From the NCBI RefSeq assembly GCF_005954645.2, contig NZ_CP040695.2, positions 4,092,001-4,156,000 on the forward strand: a stretch of 64,000 nt of DNA, read 5' to 3'. Both the position numbers and the translations under genes were made by a program. Source of the stretch: Nocardioides sp. S-1144. GTDB taxonomy: Bacteria > Actinomycetota > Actinomycetes > Propionibacteriales > Nocardioidaceae. Below, in pieces: positions 45,241-53,898 of this stretch (its first letter is position 1; every line of letters begins with the position of its first letter). Under the pieces are notes generated by a model, which had not been told where the DNA came from, searched no databases, and was given only the letters and a program-made list of their open reading frames with translations.

Positions 45241-46416
45241 ATGGCCCCACGGCCCCGCAGGACCGCCGACCACGGCCTGCTCCTGCCCCCCGAGGTGGTC
45301 AGCGGCATCCGCGCCGACCTGCCCCGCGTCGCCGACGACGTCGTCGCGGCCATCATCGAGGAGGTGCCGGGCTACACCGACGCGTTCAGCGGTTCCATGG
45401 GCGAGACGATAGCCAGCGCGGTGCAGATCGCGCTCGGAGGATTCCTCTCCCTGGCCAGCGGACGCCGCGGCTCCGACCCGCGCACGCCGGCCGCGCCCGC
45501 CGTCGAGGGCGCCTACCAGCTCGGCCGCGGCGAGGCCCGCAGCGGTCGCAGCACCGACGCGCTGCTCGCCGCCTACCGGATCGGCGCGCGGGTCTCCTGG
45601 CAGCAGATGGCGAGCGGGGCGGTGCGCGCCGGGCTGGACGCCGACACGCTGGCCTCGTTCGCGGCGCTGGTCTTCGCCTACATCGACGAGCTCTCGGCGG
45701 CCAGCGTCGCCGGCCACACCGACGAGCTCGCCACCACCGGCCGGGTGCGCCAGCGCCACCTCGAGCGGCTGGCGCAGCACCTGGTCGGCGACTCCACGCC
45801 CGAGCAGGTCGTCGCGGCGGCCGAGCGGGCCGACTGGCCGCAGCCGACCACCCTGACCGCGGTGATCCTCCCCGACTCCCAGGTGCGGCCCGCCCTGGCC
45901 TCGCTGCCCGCCGCGACGCTGGTGGCCGTCGAGGCTCCCGGGCTCGACGGCGTCGTCCTGCTGCTCGTGCCCGACTCGCACGACCGCTCCCGCGGCGTGC
46001 TGCTGCGGACCCTGCGGGGTCGCGGCGCCGTCGTCGGCCCGGCCCGGCCCTGGCTGGAGGTGCGCACGTCGTACCGGCGGGCGCTGCGGGCCCGCGCCCT
46101 CGGCCTGCCCGACGACACCGAGCGGCACCTGCCGACCCTCGTGCTGACCGCGGACGCCGACGCGCTCGCCGACCTGCGCGCCCGGGCGCTGGCGCCGCTG
46201 GCCGAGCTGCGCCCGGCGACGGCCGAGAAGCTCACCGAGACCCTGCGCGCCTGGCTCCTCCACCAGGGCCGGCGCGACGACACCGCGGCCGCGCTCTTCG
46301 TGCACCCCCAGACGGTCCGCTACCGCATGACCCAGCTGCGCGAGGCCTTCGGCGAGGGCCTCGAGGACCCCGACACCGTGCTGGCCCTCACCCTCGCGCT
46401 CGGGGTGGCCCCGTAG
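45241..46416 (+). CDS. PucR/CdaR-type transcriptional regulator
   Basis: A 391-residue regulator. The N-terminal ~160 residues are an RsbR-like helical sensor domain, the middle is a degenerate GGDEF-like region, and the C-terminus carries the PucR HTH (LRAWLLHQGRRDDTAAALFVHPQTVRYRMTQLRE, described by its core VHPQTVRYRM ~361-370). It diverges from the desaturase operon and is its likely regulator. ATG 45241 follows AAAGGACAAAGA. Confidence 0.85.
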   Translation: MAPRPRRTADHGLLLPPEVVSGIRADLPRVADDVVAAIIEEVPGYTDAFSGSMGETIASAVQIALGGFLSLASGRRGSDPRTPAAPAVEGAYQLGRGEARSGRSTDALLAAYRIGARVSWQQMASGAVRAGLDADTLASFAALVFAYIDELSAASVAGHTDELATTGRVRQRHLERLAQHLVGDSTPEQVVAAAERADWPQPTTLTAVILPDSQVRPALASLPAATLVAVEAPGLDGVVLLLVPDSHDRSRGVLLRTLRGRGAVVGPARPWLEVRTSYRRALRARALGLPDDTERHLPTLVLTADADALADLRARALAPLAELRPATAEKLTETLRAWLLHQGRRDDTAAALFVHPQTVRYRMTQLREAFGEGLEDPDTVLALTLALGVAP

Positions 46417-46425
46417 GTTGGCGCG

Positions 46426-47289
46426 GTGCGTCGACTCGTCCCCCTCCTCCTCGCCGGCACCCTCGCGGTCGGCGTCAGCGGCTGCTCGGGCGGAACCGAC
46501 ACCACGCCCCCACCGGAGCCGACCTCGACGTCCGGGCCGGCGTCCGAGGGCGCCGGCGCGGACGCCGTCTCCTACGTCGCGCTCGGCGACTCCTACGCCG
46601 CCGCGCCCGGCGTCCCGAACACGTCCGGCGCCGACGGCTGCTTCCGCTCCGACCAGAACTACGCCCACCTGCTGGCCGCGGCCGACGAGACGATCGCGCT
46701 GACCGACGTCACGTGCAGCGGCGCGACCACCGACACCCTCCTCGCCCAGCAGGTGCCGGCGCTCGACGCCGGGACCGACCTGGTCACCCTCGGCATCGGC
46801 GGCAACGACTTCGAGCTGTTCCTCACCCTGATCAGCCAGTGCAGCGGTTTCGGCCCCGACGCGCCCGGCACCCCGTGCACGGAGGCGGTCGAGGCCCGCT
46901 CGGAGCAGCTGCTGCCGAAGATCGAGAAGAACATCGGCGCCACCCTGGACGCCGTCCAGGAGGCCGCGCCGGACGCCCGGGTGATCGTGGTCGGCTACCC
47001 CGCGCTCCTGCCCAGGCGGGGCACCTGCCCCGAGCTCGTGCCGCTCGCCGCCGGCGACTACCCGTTCCTCAACGAGGTCACCCAGGGGCTCTCCGACGCC
47101 CTGCGGTCGCAGGCCGAGGAGCGCGACCTCGACTTCGTCGACGTCGCCCGGGCCAGCCGCGGCCACGACATCTGCTCCGACGACCCGTGGGTCAACGGCG
47201 CCGAGACCGCCGCCGACGGCACCATCCCGTTCCACCCCTTCGCCGCCGAGCAGGCCGCCGTCGCCGACCTGATCGCCGCCCTCCGCTGA
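46426..47289 (+). CDS. SGNH/GDSL-family lipoprotein hydrolase
   Basis: A 287-residue lipoprotein. The lipobox is VSGC (~17-20), followed by a Thr/Pro/Ser linker. Block I GDSYAAAPG carries the serine (~55), GGND (~127) is block III, and the Asp/His of block V are in GTIPFHPFAAE. Secreted actinobacterial members are esterases or lipases. It follows the PucR gene by 9 bp and may be co-transcribed. Confidence 0.9.
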   Translation: MRRLVPLLLAGTLAVGVSGCSGGTDTTPPPEPTSTSGPASEGAGADAVSYVALGDSYAAAPGVPNTSGADGCFRSDQNYAHLLAAADETIALTDVTCSGATTDTLLAQQVPALDAGTDLVTLGIGGNDFELFLTLISQCSGFGPDAPGTPCTEAVEARSEQLLPKIEKNIGATLDAVQEAAPDARVIVVGYPALLPRRGTCPELVPLAAGDYPFLNEVTQGLSDALRSQAEERDLDFVDVARASRGHDICSDDPWVNGAETAADGTIPFHPFAAEQAAVADLIAALR

Positions 47290-47301
47290 CCCACCCCCGC
47301 T

Positions 47302-47413
47302 GACCCGTCAGTGATCAGCGACGGGTCAGCGCCCCACTCCCGGTGACCCGTCAGTGATCAGCGACGGGTCAGCGCTCCACCCCCGCTGACCCGTCAGTGA
47401 TCAGCGACGGGTC
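47302..47413. repeat. 43-bp-period palindrome array B (3 units)
   Basis: Units start at 47302, 47345 and 47388, each 26 bp, reading GACCCGTCAGTGA then TCAGCGACGGGTC, with 17-bp spacers AGCGCCCCACTCCCGGT and AGCGCTCCACCCCCGCT. Each unit has the same two mismatches between arms. The array fills the convergent junction between the SGNH lipoprotein and amidohydrolase genes. Confidence 0.85.
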
Positions 47414-47418
47414 GGCGG

Positions 47419-48939
47419 CTAGAGGGTGCGGTGGACGACGTCGCCGCCGACGAGGGTGAGCGCGACGGTCATGGAGCGCAGGTCGGCCGCGGGGTCGCGG
47501 TCGGGGGCCGCCGGGCTGACCGGGGCGAGCGGGTCGCGGTCGAGGAGGGCGAGGTCGCCGCGGGAGCCGACGCGGACGCTCGGCTGCTCGTCGACCGACG
47601 CCGCCAGCGCCTCGCGCGCGGTGAGCGCGTGCTCGGGGTGCCACGGGTCGCGCTCGTCGGCGCTGCGGTGGACGGCGGCCGCGATCGACAGCCACGGGTC
47701 GAGCGGCGAGACCGGGGCGTCCGACCCGAGCACCAGCCGGACGCCGGCGTCGAGCATCCAGCGGAACGCGAAGGAGCGGTCGCCGCGACCGGGCCAGATC
47801 AGCTCGGTGAGGTCGCGGTCGTCGAGCAGGTGCGAGGGCTGGACGCTGGCGCGCAGGTCGAGCGCGGCGAGCCGGGCGACGTCGTCGCGGGCGATCAGCT
47901 GGGCGTGCTCCACCGAGCCGGTCGCGCCGGTCGCGGCGTAGGCGTCGAGGGCCGCGCCGACGGCGGCGTCCCCGATCGCGTGCGTGGCGACCTGCAGGCC
48001 CGACATGTGCGCGCGGGCGAGCAGCGCCCGCAGCTGGTGCGGCGCGAGGTTGGCCGCACCCGAGGGGTCGGGCAGCCGGTCGCCGTCGGAGTACGGCTCG
48101 CAGCACCACGCCGTCCGGGTGTTGAGGGAGCCGTCGCTGATGATCTTGAGCGAGCCCATGACGAGCCGGTCGTCGCCGTCGAGCGGGTGACCGGTGCGCA
48201 GCCCGGCGGCGATGACGTCCTCGAGGCCCTCGGCGTAGGTCGCCATCCGCACCCGCAGCAGGTCGCAGCCGGCCCCCCACCGCTCGACCCACTCGGCGGC
48301 GCCGCCGGTGAACTCGAAGTCGACCAGCCCGACCAGGCCGCGGGCGGCGGCGTCCTCGAGCGAGGCGCGGTAGGCCGGCGCCGCGGTGCCGTCGTCGCCG
48401 GTGAGCCGGGTGAGTCGCTCGTAGGCCGCGAACCACTCGGTCTCGCGCACCACCTCGTCGCGGGCGCCGAGGCCGAGGGCGGCGAGCGCGGCGCTGTTGA
48501 GCCAGGCGTGGTGGGCGTCCCCGGCGATCAGGACCACCGGCGTGACCCCCGAGACGGCGTCCAGCTCGGCGACCGTCGGGTCGCGCGTCCAGACGCCGGG
48601 GCGGTGCCCCCAGCCGATGACCGGGCGGCCGGGCGAGGCGCCGACCAGGGCGCCGACCAGGGCGCAGGCCTCGTCGGGCGAGGCGGCGCCGGCGGTGTCG
48701 ACCCGCTGTCGGGTGAGCGTCCACTGGCCGAGGTGCACGTGCTGGTCCCACAGGCCGGGAACCAGCCAGCGGCCGCCCGCGGCGACCTCCTCGACGCCGT
48801 CGGGGCGCGTCAGCGACGACCCGACCTCGGCGACCCGCCCGTCGCGCACGAGGACGTCGACCGGCTCGCCGCCCGCCGGCGCGGCCTCGCCGTCGCCCAA
48901 CGGCACGATCCGGCACTCGCGCAGCAGCAGGTCGCCCAC
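47419..48939 (-). CDS. amidohydrolase (YtcJ-like)
   Basis: A 506-residue metal-dependent amidohydrolase of the amidohydrolase-3/YtcJ group. Metal ligands are in DQHVH (~65-69), the SLKIISDGS strand carries the (possibly carbamylated) lysine (~274), and THAIGD (~322), SVEHAQ and GSDAPVSPLDPW (~404-415) complete the active site. Such enzymes cleave N-acyl or formamide-type substrates; the exact one is unknown. Confidence 0.9.
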   Translation of the reverse strand: MGDLLLRECRIVPLGDGEAAPAGGEPVDVLVRDGRVAEVGSSLTRPDGVEEVAAGGRWLVPGLWDQHVHLGQWTLTRQRVDTAGAASPDEACALVGALVGASPGRPVIGWGHRPGVWTRDPTVAELDAVSGVTPVVLIAGDAHHAWLNSAALAALGLGARDEVVRETEWFAAYERLTRLTGDDGTAAPAYRASLEDAAARGLVGLVDFEFTGGAAEWVERWGAGCDLLRVRMATYAEGLEDVIAAGLRTGHPLDGDDRLVMGSLKIISDGSLNTRTAWCCEPYSDGDRLPDPSGAANLAPHQLRALLARAHMSGLQVATHAIGDAAVGAALDAYAATGATGSVEHAQLIARDDVARLAALDLRASVQPSHLLDDRDLTELIWPGRGDRSFAFRWMLDAGVRLVLGSDAPVSPLDPWLSIAAAVHRSADERDPWHPEHALTAREALAASVDEQPSVRVGSRGDLALLDRDPLAPVSPAAPDRDPAADLRSMTVALTLVGGDVVHRTL

Positions 48940-48975
48940 GCGAGGACGCTAACGGACCGGGATAGGGTCTCGCCC

Positions 48976-49650
48976 GTGAGGTGGTGGGTCTCGGGTGCCG
49001 TGCTGCTGGCGCTCCTCGTCGGCGGTGCGGGCGGCTACGCCGTCGCGACCCGCGACGAGCCCGCCGAGCCGGGCCGCACCACGTTCGCCGAACCGGCCCC
49101 GGTCGCGGCCGACCACCCCCGGCTGCCGGTCCAGCTCTACGAGCCGGACCCCGACGACGACCCCCTCGAGCCGGACATCCCGCTGGAGCAGGTCCGGCTG
49201 ACCGCGCTCAACGCGAAGGGGCAGCCGTCGAGGTACTCGGTGTCGGTGCCGATCCCGAAGGAGTGGGACGACTCCTTCAACGGGGTGTCCAGGTGGACCT
49301 TCACCAAGGAGGGCAACGACTCGATGTCCTACGGGATGCGCCTCGACATCATCGCCGGTGAGGAGGAGACGATGGACCGCGCCATCTCGATCCGCCAGGC
49401 CCAGCTCAGGTCGGCGGACGCCCAGGGCAACCTGGGCGACGTCGAGTTCTCCGCGCAGGACGACTCCGGCTTCACCGTGACCTTCGTCGAGGACGGGTAC
49501 CGGCGCGTCAGCATGGAGCTGTTCATCCCCGACGCCGACGGCAACGCCTTCGCCGCCATCGCGGTCTACGGTCGCGAGCGCGACCTGAGCGGCATCGAGG
49601 ACCTGGTCTCGCTCGTCGACGCGAACATCACGACGATTCAGAGGCCGTAG
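48976..49650 (+). CDS. membrane-anchored hypothetical protein
   Basis: A 224-residue protein with an N-terminal membrane anchor (VRWWVSGAVLLALLVGGAGG) and an acidic linker before an extracytoplasmic domain (SRYSVSVPIPKEWDDSF and a C-terminal DLVSLVDANITTI helix) reminiscent of the LpqN/PsbP-like sensor-type domain at kinase C-termini. Its last 13 bp overlap the end of the convergent kinase gene, whose own extracellular domain looks similar (TVPPGWDAQS, LDAVRTYGL). Confidence 0.75.
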   Translation: MRWWVSGAVLLALLVGGAGGYAVATRDEPAEPGRTTFAEPAPVAADHPRLPVQLYEPDPDDDPLEPDIPLEQVRLTALNAKGQPSRYSVSVPIPKEWDDSFNGVSRWTFTKEGNDSMSYGMRLDIIAGEEETMDRAISIRQAQLRSADAQGNLGDVEFSAQDDSGFTVTFVEDGYRRVSMELFIPDADGNAFAAIAVYGRERDLSGIEDLVSLVDANITTIQRP

Positions 49651-51143
49651 GTCCGCACCGCGTCGAGCACCCGGACCGCGGAGCCCCGGTCGCTGCTGCG
49701 CAGCTGGACCCACAGCAGCTGGCCGTCGTTGACCCGCACCACCCGCTCGACGATGACCGCGGCGTCGCCGCTGCACCCGGCGTAGAAGACCGTGACCGAC
49801 GGCGGCGCCGGGCCGAGCTCGTCGCGCTGCGGGTCGCCCGCGGACGTGCACTGCTCGTGGCCCGGCACCGCCTCGGGCAGCTCGGTGCCCGGGAGCAGGC
49901 CGAGGAAGACCCCCTCCCCGTCGGTCGTCCACGACGCCGACGTGCCGACCGACAGCGCGGCGTACTCGGTGTCGGTCGCGTTCGGCGGCATCCAGGGCGC
50001 CCCCGACTGGGCGTCCCACCCCGGCGGGACGGTCACCTCGAGCTGACCCGAGTCGTCCTCGACGGTCGCCGCCGCGGGCTCGGGCTCGGGCTCACCGGCC
50101 TGCTCGGCGTAGAAGCCGGCGGCGGCGCCGGCCCCGAGCGCGACGAGGACGGCGGCCGCGACCGCGAGGCCGCGGACGGCGCGGCTGCGCCGCCTCGGCG
50201 GCACCGGGTCGGGCAGCGGGCCGGTGCTCGACAGCGGCGAGGGACGCTCGCCGGGCTGCGTGAGGGCCGGGTCGACGGGCAGGGCGCGGACGCCGTCGCC
50301 CGGGGCGTCCCACGCGTCGAGGGCGGCGGTCAGCTCCGCGACGTAGGCCGCGACCGACGACCAGCGGTACTCGCGGTCGTGCGCGAGCGCGCGGCGGACG
50401 ACGGCCTCGACGCGGTCGGGCAGCTCGCGGTCGGGCGTCGAGAGCGGCAGCGGGTCGGTGGGCGCCGCGGCCGAGGACAGGCTGCCGTGGTTCCAGGGGA
50501 GCCGCCCGCTGAGGAGCAGGAAGGTCAGCACGCCGAGGCTGAACTGGTCCGCGCGCGCGTCGGGCGTCTCGCCCTGGGCCTGCTCGGGCGCGACGTAGGC
50601 CGGCGTGCCGGCGATCATCGTCAACCGCGACGAGACGTCGAGCGCCTTGCCCAGCCCGAGGTCGCCGACCATCGCGCGCACCTGGCCGGAGCCGTGCTGC
50701 CCGTCGATGGTGCGGAAGAGCACGTTGGCCGGCTTCACGTCGCGGTGCAGGATCCCGCGGTCGTGCAGCGCCTGGAGCCCGGCGCCGACCTGGCTGACCA
50801 CCTCGAGCGCCTGCGGCACCGTCACCCCGCCCGACGCGAGCCGGTCGGCGAGGGTGCCCTGGTCGGCGTAGGCCATCACCAGGTAGGGCCGGCCGTCGTC
50901 GAGGGCCCCGGCGTCGTAGACCGGGACGACGTGCGGCGACTCCACGCGCCGCAGGTAGCGGCCCTCCTCGACGAAGCGGGTGCGGACCTCGTGCTGCTCG
51001 GACCAGTTGTCGGCGAGCACCTTGACCGCCACGGGGGCGTCGAGCTGCTCGTCGTAGGCGAGCCAGACGGTCGCGAAACCGCCGCTGCCGATCCGCCGCC
51101 GGACCGCGTAGCGACCCAGGTGGCTCGGACCGGGACTCGACAC
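49638..51143 (-). CDS. Ser/Thr protein kinase with extracytoplasmic sensor domain
   Basis: A 501-residue PknB-like kinase. The Gly loop is IGSGGFATVW (~18-27), the catalytic loop HRDVKPANV has Asp135, and the magnesium loop reads DLG instead of DFG. GTPAYVAPEQ marks the P+1 region. A membrane helix (~322-345) follows, then a ~150-residue outer domain ending in LDAVRTYGL. It is divergent from an ECF sigma factor gene, so it may signal to it. Starts with GTG 51143. Confidence 0.92.
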   Translation of the reverse strand: MSSPGPSHLGRYAVRRRIGSGGFATVWLAYDEQLDAPVAVKVLADNWSEQHEVRTRFVEEGRYLRRVESPHVVPVYDAGALDDGRPYLVMAYADQGTLADRLASGGVTVPQALEVVSQVGAGLQALHDRGILHRDVKPANVLFRTIDGQHGSGQVRAMVGDLGLGKALDVSSRLTMIAGTPAYVAPEQAQGETPDARADQFSLGVLTFLLLSGRLPWNHGSLSSAAAPTDPLPLSTPDRELPDRVEAVVRRALAHDREYRWSSVAAYVAELTAALDAWDAPGDGVRALPVDPALTQPGERPSPLSSTGPLPDPVPPRRRSRAVRGLAVAAAVLVALGAGAAAGFYAEQAGEPEPEPAAATVEDDSGQLEVTVPPGWDAQSGAPWMPPNATDTEYAALSVGTSASWTTDGEGVFLGLLPGTELPEAVPGHEQCTSAGDPQRDELGPAPPSVTVFYAGCSGDAAVIVERVVRVNDGQLLWVQLRSSDRGSAVRVLDAVRTYGL

Positions 51144-51184
51144 CCCTGCATTATGTTCGACGCCACAGGGGAAGGAGCACCGGC

Positions 51185-51763
51185 ATGACCGCCACCAGTG
51201 GAGACGTCGCCACGCCCGACGAGATCGACGAGCTCGCCCACCGCGCCCAGGACGGTGACCGCGAGGCGCTCGAGCTGGTGCTCGCCGCGATCCGGCCGCG
51301 CACGCTGAACGTCTGCCGCGGGGTGCTCCCCTACAGCCCCGACGCCGAGGACGCCTGCCAGGAGGCGCTGCTCAACATCGCCACCAAGATCGGCTCGTGG
51401 GGCGGCCGCGGCCGCTTCACCACCTGGACCCACGTGGTCGCCGTCAACTCGGCCCGGACGACGTACCGGCGGATGAAGAACCAGGCCGTCGCGACCGACC
51501 CGCAGGAGCACAACGTCGTCGGGGAGAAGCCCGACCCGCGCACCACCAGCGTCATCGCCGGCACCCGCCTCGACCTCCTCGAGGCGATGGAGACGATCGA
51601 GCGCGACCACCCCCAGTACGTCGAGCCGCTGCTGCTGCGCGACGTCTACGGCATGGCCTACGACGAGATCGCCACGCTGCTCGGCGTCCCGCTCGGCACC
51701 GTGAAGGCCCAGATCCACCACGGCCGCAAGCTCGCCCGCCCGCTGCTGCGGGGCGAGGCGTGA
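51185..51763 (+). CDS. ECF-type RNA polymerase sigma factor
   Basis: A 192-residue sigma factor. Region 2 contains DAEDACQEALLNIATKI (~57-73) and FTTWTHVVAVNSA (~79-91); region 4 contains LRDVYGMAYDEIATLLGVPLGTVK (core YDEIATLLGVPLGTVKAQIH, ~159-178). There is no anti-sigma gene next to it; the downstream gene, overlapping by GTGA, is an M1 peptidase lipoprotein, and the divergent neighbour is a Ser/Thr kinase. Confidence 0.9.
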   Translation: MTATSGDVATPDEIDELAHRAQDGDREALELVLAAIRPRTLNVCRGVLPYSPDAEDACQEALLNIATKIGSWGGRGRFTTWTHVVAVNSARTTYRRMKNQAVATDPQEHNVVGEKPDPRTTSVIAGTRLDLLEAMETIERDHPQYVEPLLLRDVYGMAYDEIATLLGVPLGTVKAQIHHGRKLARPLLRGEA

Positions 51764-53256
51764 CCCGGCGCCGGCAGCGGGTCCTGGCCGGCACCACCCT
51801 GGTCTCCCTGGCGCTCCTCGCCGCCGGGTGCGGCACCGCCGGCAAGATCGCGACGTCGTCCGAGCCGTCGTCCTCGGCGGCTCCCTCCTCGCCCGGCTCG
51901 TCGTCGGCCGGCGAGGACCCGACGGACCCGGCCCCCGAGGCCGACCTCGACCTCGCGCTCAGCGAGCCGGCCGAGGACTCCTACTACCCCGAGGTCGGCG
52001 ACCCGTCGGTCGACGCGCTGCGCTACGACCTCGACCTCACGTGGGACCCCGCGACCGACACGCTCACCGGCACCGAGACGCTCACCTTCCGCTCCACCGG
52101 CACCGCCGAGGAGTTCCAGCTCGACTTCGCCGAGCCGCTGGAGATCACCTCGCTGACGCTCGACGGCGCCGAGGTCGACCACGAGCACCGCGGCAAGGAC
52201 CTGATCGTCTCCGCGCCCGTCGAGGAGGACGCTCGCCACGAGCTCGTCGTCGAGTACTCCGGCACCCCCGCACCGGTCCCGGCACCGACCGAGCGCTCCG
52301 ACCTGGCCACCACCGGGTTCACGATCGACGCCGAGCACCAGACCTGGACCATGCAGGAGCCGTTCGGCGCCTACACCTGGTACGCCGTCAACGACCAGCC
52401 GGCCGACAAGGCCCTCTACGACTTCACCCTGCACGTGCCCGACCCGTGGACCGGGGTCGCGAACGGCGCGAAGGTCTCGGACGAGACGGCCGACGGCACC
52501 CACACCACGGCGTTCCACCTCGCGGAGCCGGCGGCGGCCTACCTGGTGACGCTGGCGTTCGGCGACTACCGCGAGACCACCGACGTCGGCCCGAACGGCG
52601 TCCCGATCACCTACTGGACGCCGCGGGACATGGAGCCCGGCAGCGGGCTGCGCTACTCCCCCGAGGCGATGGCCTGGCTCGAGACCTACCTCGGCCCGTA
52701 CCCGTTCGACACCGCCGGGATCCTCGTCGTCGACTCCGAGAGCGGCATGGAGACCCAGACCATGATCACGCTGGGCGACACGGAGTACTCGATGGCCGAG
52801 AACACGGTCGTGCACGAGTTCGCCCACCAGTGGTACGGCGACCAGGTCACCCCCGACGACTGGCGCGACGTCTGGATGAACGAGGGCATGGCGATGTACC
52901 TCCAGCTGATGTGGGAGGCCGAGCAGTCCGACGTCCCGCTCGACTCCTACCTCGAGGGCTACGCCGGCTACGAGTCCGACTACCGCGCCCAGTCCGGCCC
53001 GCCGGCCGACTACGACCCCGACGCCTTCGGCAGCTCCAACGTCTACTTCAGCGGCGCCTTCTTCTGGCACGCGCTGCGCGAGCAGGTCGGCGACGAGGTC
53101 TTCTTCGCGGCGGTCAAGGGCTGGCCGCAGTCCCAGGACAACCGCAGCACCGACCGCGAGACGCTCCTGGCCTACCTCGAGGACCAGACCGGCGAGGACC
53201 TCGACGTCCTCTGGGACGCGTGGTTGCTCGGCGACACGAGTCCCGAGCTCCCCTGA
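51760..53256 (+). CDS. M1-family metallopeptidase lipoprotein
   Basis: A 498-residue lipoprotein (LLAAGCG lipobox ~residue 24, then a Ser/Pro linker) with an M1 aminopeptidase domain. The exopeptidase motif appears as GMETQT (~330), and the zinc site HEFAHQW (His352, Glu353, His356) with third ligand Glu375 is intact. It lacks the long C-terminal domain of cytosolic M1 enzymes. It overlaps the sigma factor gene by four bases (GTGA), so the two are made together. Confidence 0.92.
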   Translation: MTRRRQRVLAGTTLVSLALLAAGCGTAGKIATSSEPSSSAAPSSPGSSSAGEDPTDPAPEADLDLALSEPAEDSYYPEVGDPSVDALRYDLDLTWDPATDTLTGTETLTFRSTGTAEEFQLDFAEPLEITSLTLDGAEVDHEHRGKDLIVSAPVEEDARHELVVEYSGTPAPVPAPTERSDLATTGFTIDAEHQTWTMQEPFGAYTWYAVNDQPADKALYDFTLHVPDPWTGVANGAKVSDETADGTHTTAFHLAEPAAAYLVTLAFGDYRETTDVGPNGVPITYWTPRDMEPGSGLRYSPEAMAWLETYLGPYPFDTAGILVVDSESGMETQTMITLGDTEYSMAENTVVHEFAHQWYGDQVTPDDWRDVWMNEGMAMYLQLMWEAEQSDVPLDSYLEGYAGYESDYRAQSGPPADYDPDAFGSSNVYFSGAFFWHALREQVGDEVFFAAVKGWPQSQDNRSTDRETLLAYLEDQTGEDLDVLWDAWLLGDTSPELP

Positions 53257-53294
53257 CGCGCTCCGGTCGGCGTCCGGTGGGTGAGTGGGTGAGT

Positions 53295-53478
53295 GGCCCC
53301 AGCCGCGCAATTGCCGACGTTCGCTCAGTTCGCGCGGCCGGAACTGAGCCAGTCTCGGCAATTGCGCGCGTGGGGCACTCGGACGGGCGGTGGGCGGCCC
53401 CAGCCACGCAATTGCCGACGTTCGCTCAGTTCGCGCGGCCGGAACTGAGCCAAGTTCGGCAATTGCGCGCGCTGGGCC
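53295..53478. repeat. 83-bp nested palindromic element, copies 2 and 3
   Basis: Two copies in tandem, about 101 bp apart, in the convergent junction after the M1 peptidase gene. Each has GGCCCCAGCC outer arms, GCAATTGCCGA (53307 and 53408) pairing with TCGGCAATTGC (53355 and 53456), and an inner stem GCTCAGTTC/GAACTGAGC. Copy 1 at 2902 has a different but equally paired inner stem. Confidence 0.8.
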
Positions 53479-53513
53479 AGCCGGACGCCGGCGCCGACGC
53501 CGGGGCGGAGCGG

Positions 53514-53888
53514 TCAGGCCTCGTTCGGGAGGACCAGCCGCGGGACGCCGCCGAGACCGAGGCGGTAGCGGACGTGGGTGGCGTGCTCGGAGAGCTTGGC
53601 CCAGAGGGCGGCGTGCGCGGCCCACGGGAGCGGGTCGTCGCCGTGGTACCAGCTGTCGCCGAAGGAGATCCAGACCGGCGTCCAGGAGCGCGCGTCGTCC
53701 CAGGCGCCGCGCTTGGCCTCGACCATCCGGCGCCGGATCTGGAAGGCCTGCCGCGGGCCGTCGGCGCAGATCGGTGCGGTCGCGACCGGCCACACCCACA
53801 GGTCGAGCGGCATCAGGTCGAGCTCGAGCTCACGCAGCATCGCGGGGTCGACCAGGACGGTCGCCACGTTCTGGTGGGGAGGCCTCAC
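53514..53888 (-). CDS. hypothetical protein, 124 residues
   Basis: A small soluble protein rich in Trp (DLWVWPVA, WISFGDSWYHGDDPLPW) that I do not recognise. It starts with GTG 53888, 10 bp after the end of the upstream reductase gene on the same strand, so the two are probably one operon. No signal or membrane segment. Confidence 0.65.
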   Translation of the reverse strand: MRPPHQNVATVLVDPAMLRELELDLMPLDLWVWPVATAPICADGPRQAFQIRRRMVEAKRGAWDDARSWTPVWISFGDSWYHGDDPLPWAAHAALWAKLSEHATHVRYRLGLGGVPRLVLPNEA

Positions 53889-53898
53889 CCGAGGCAGG

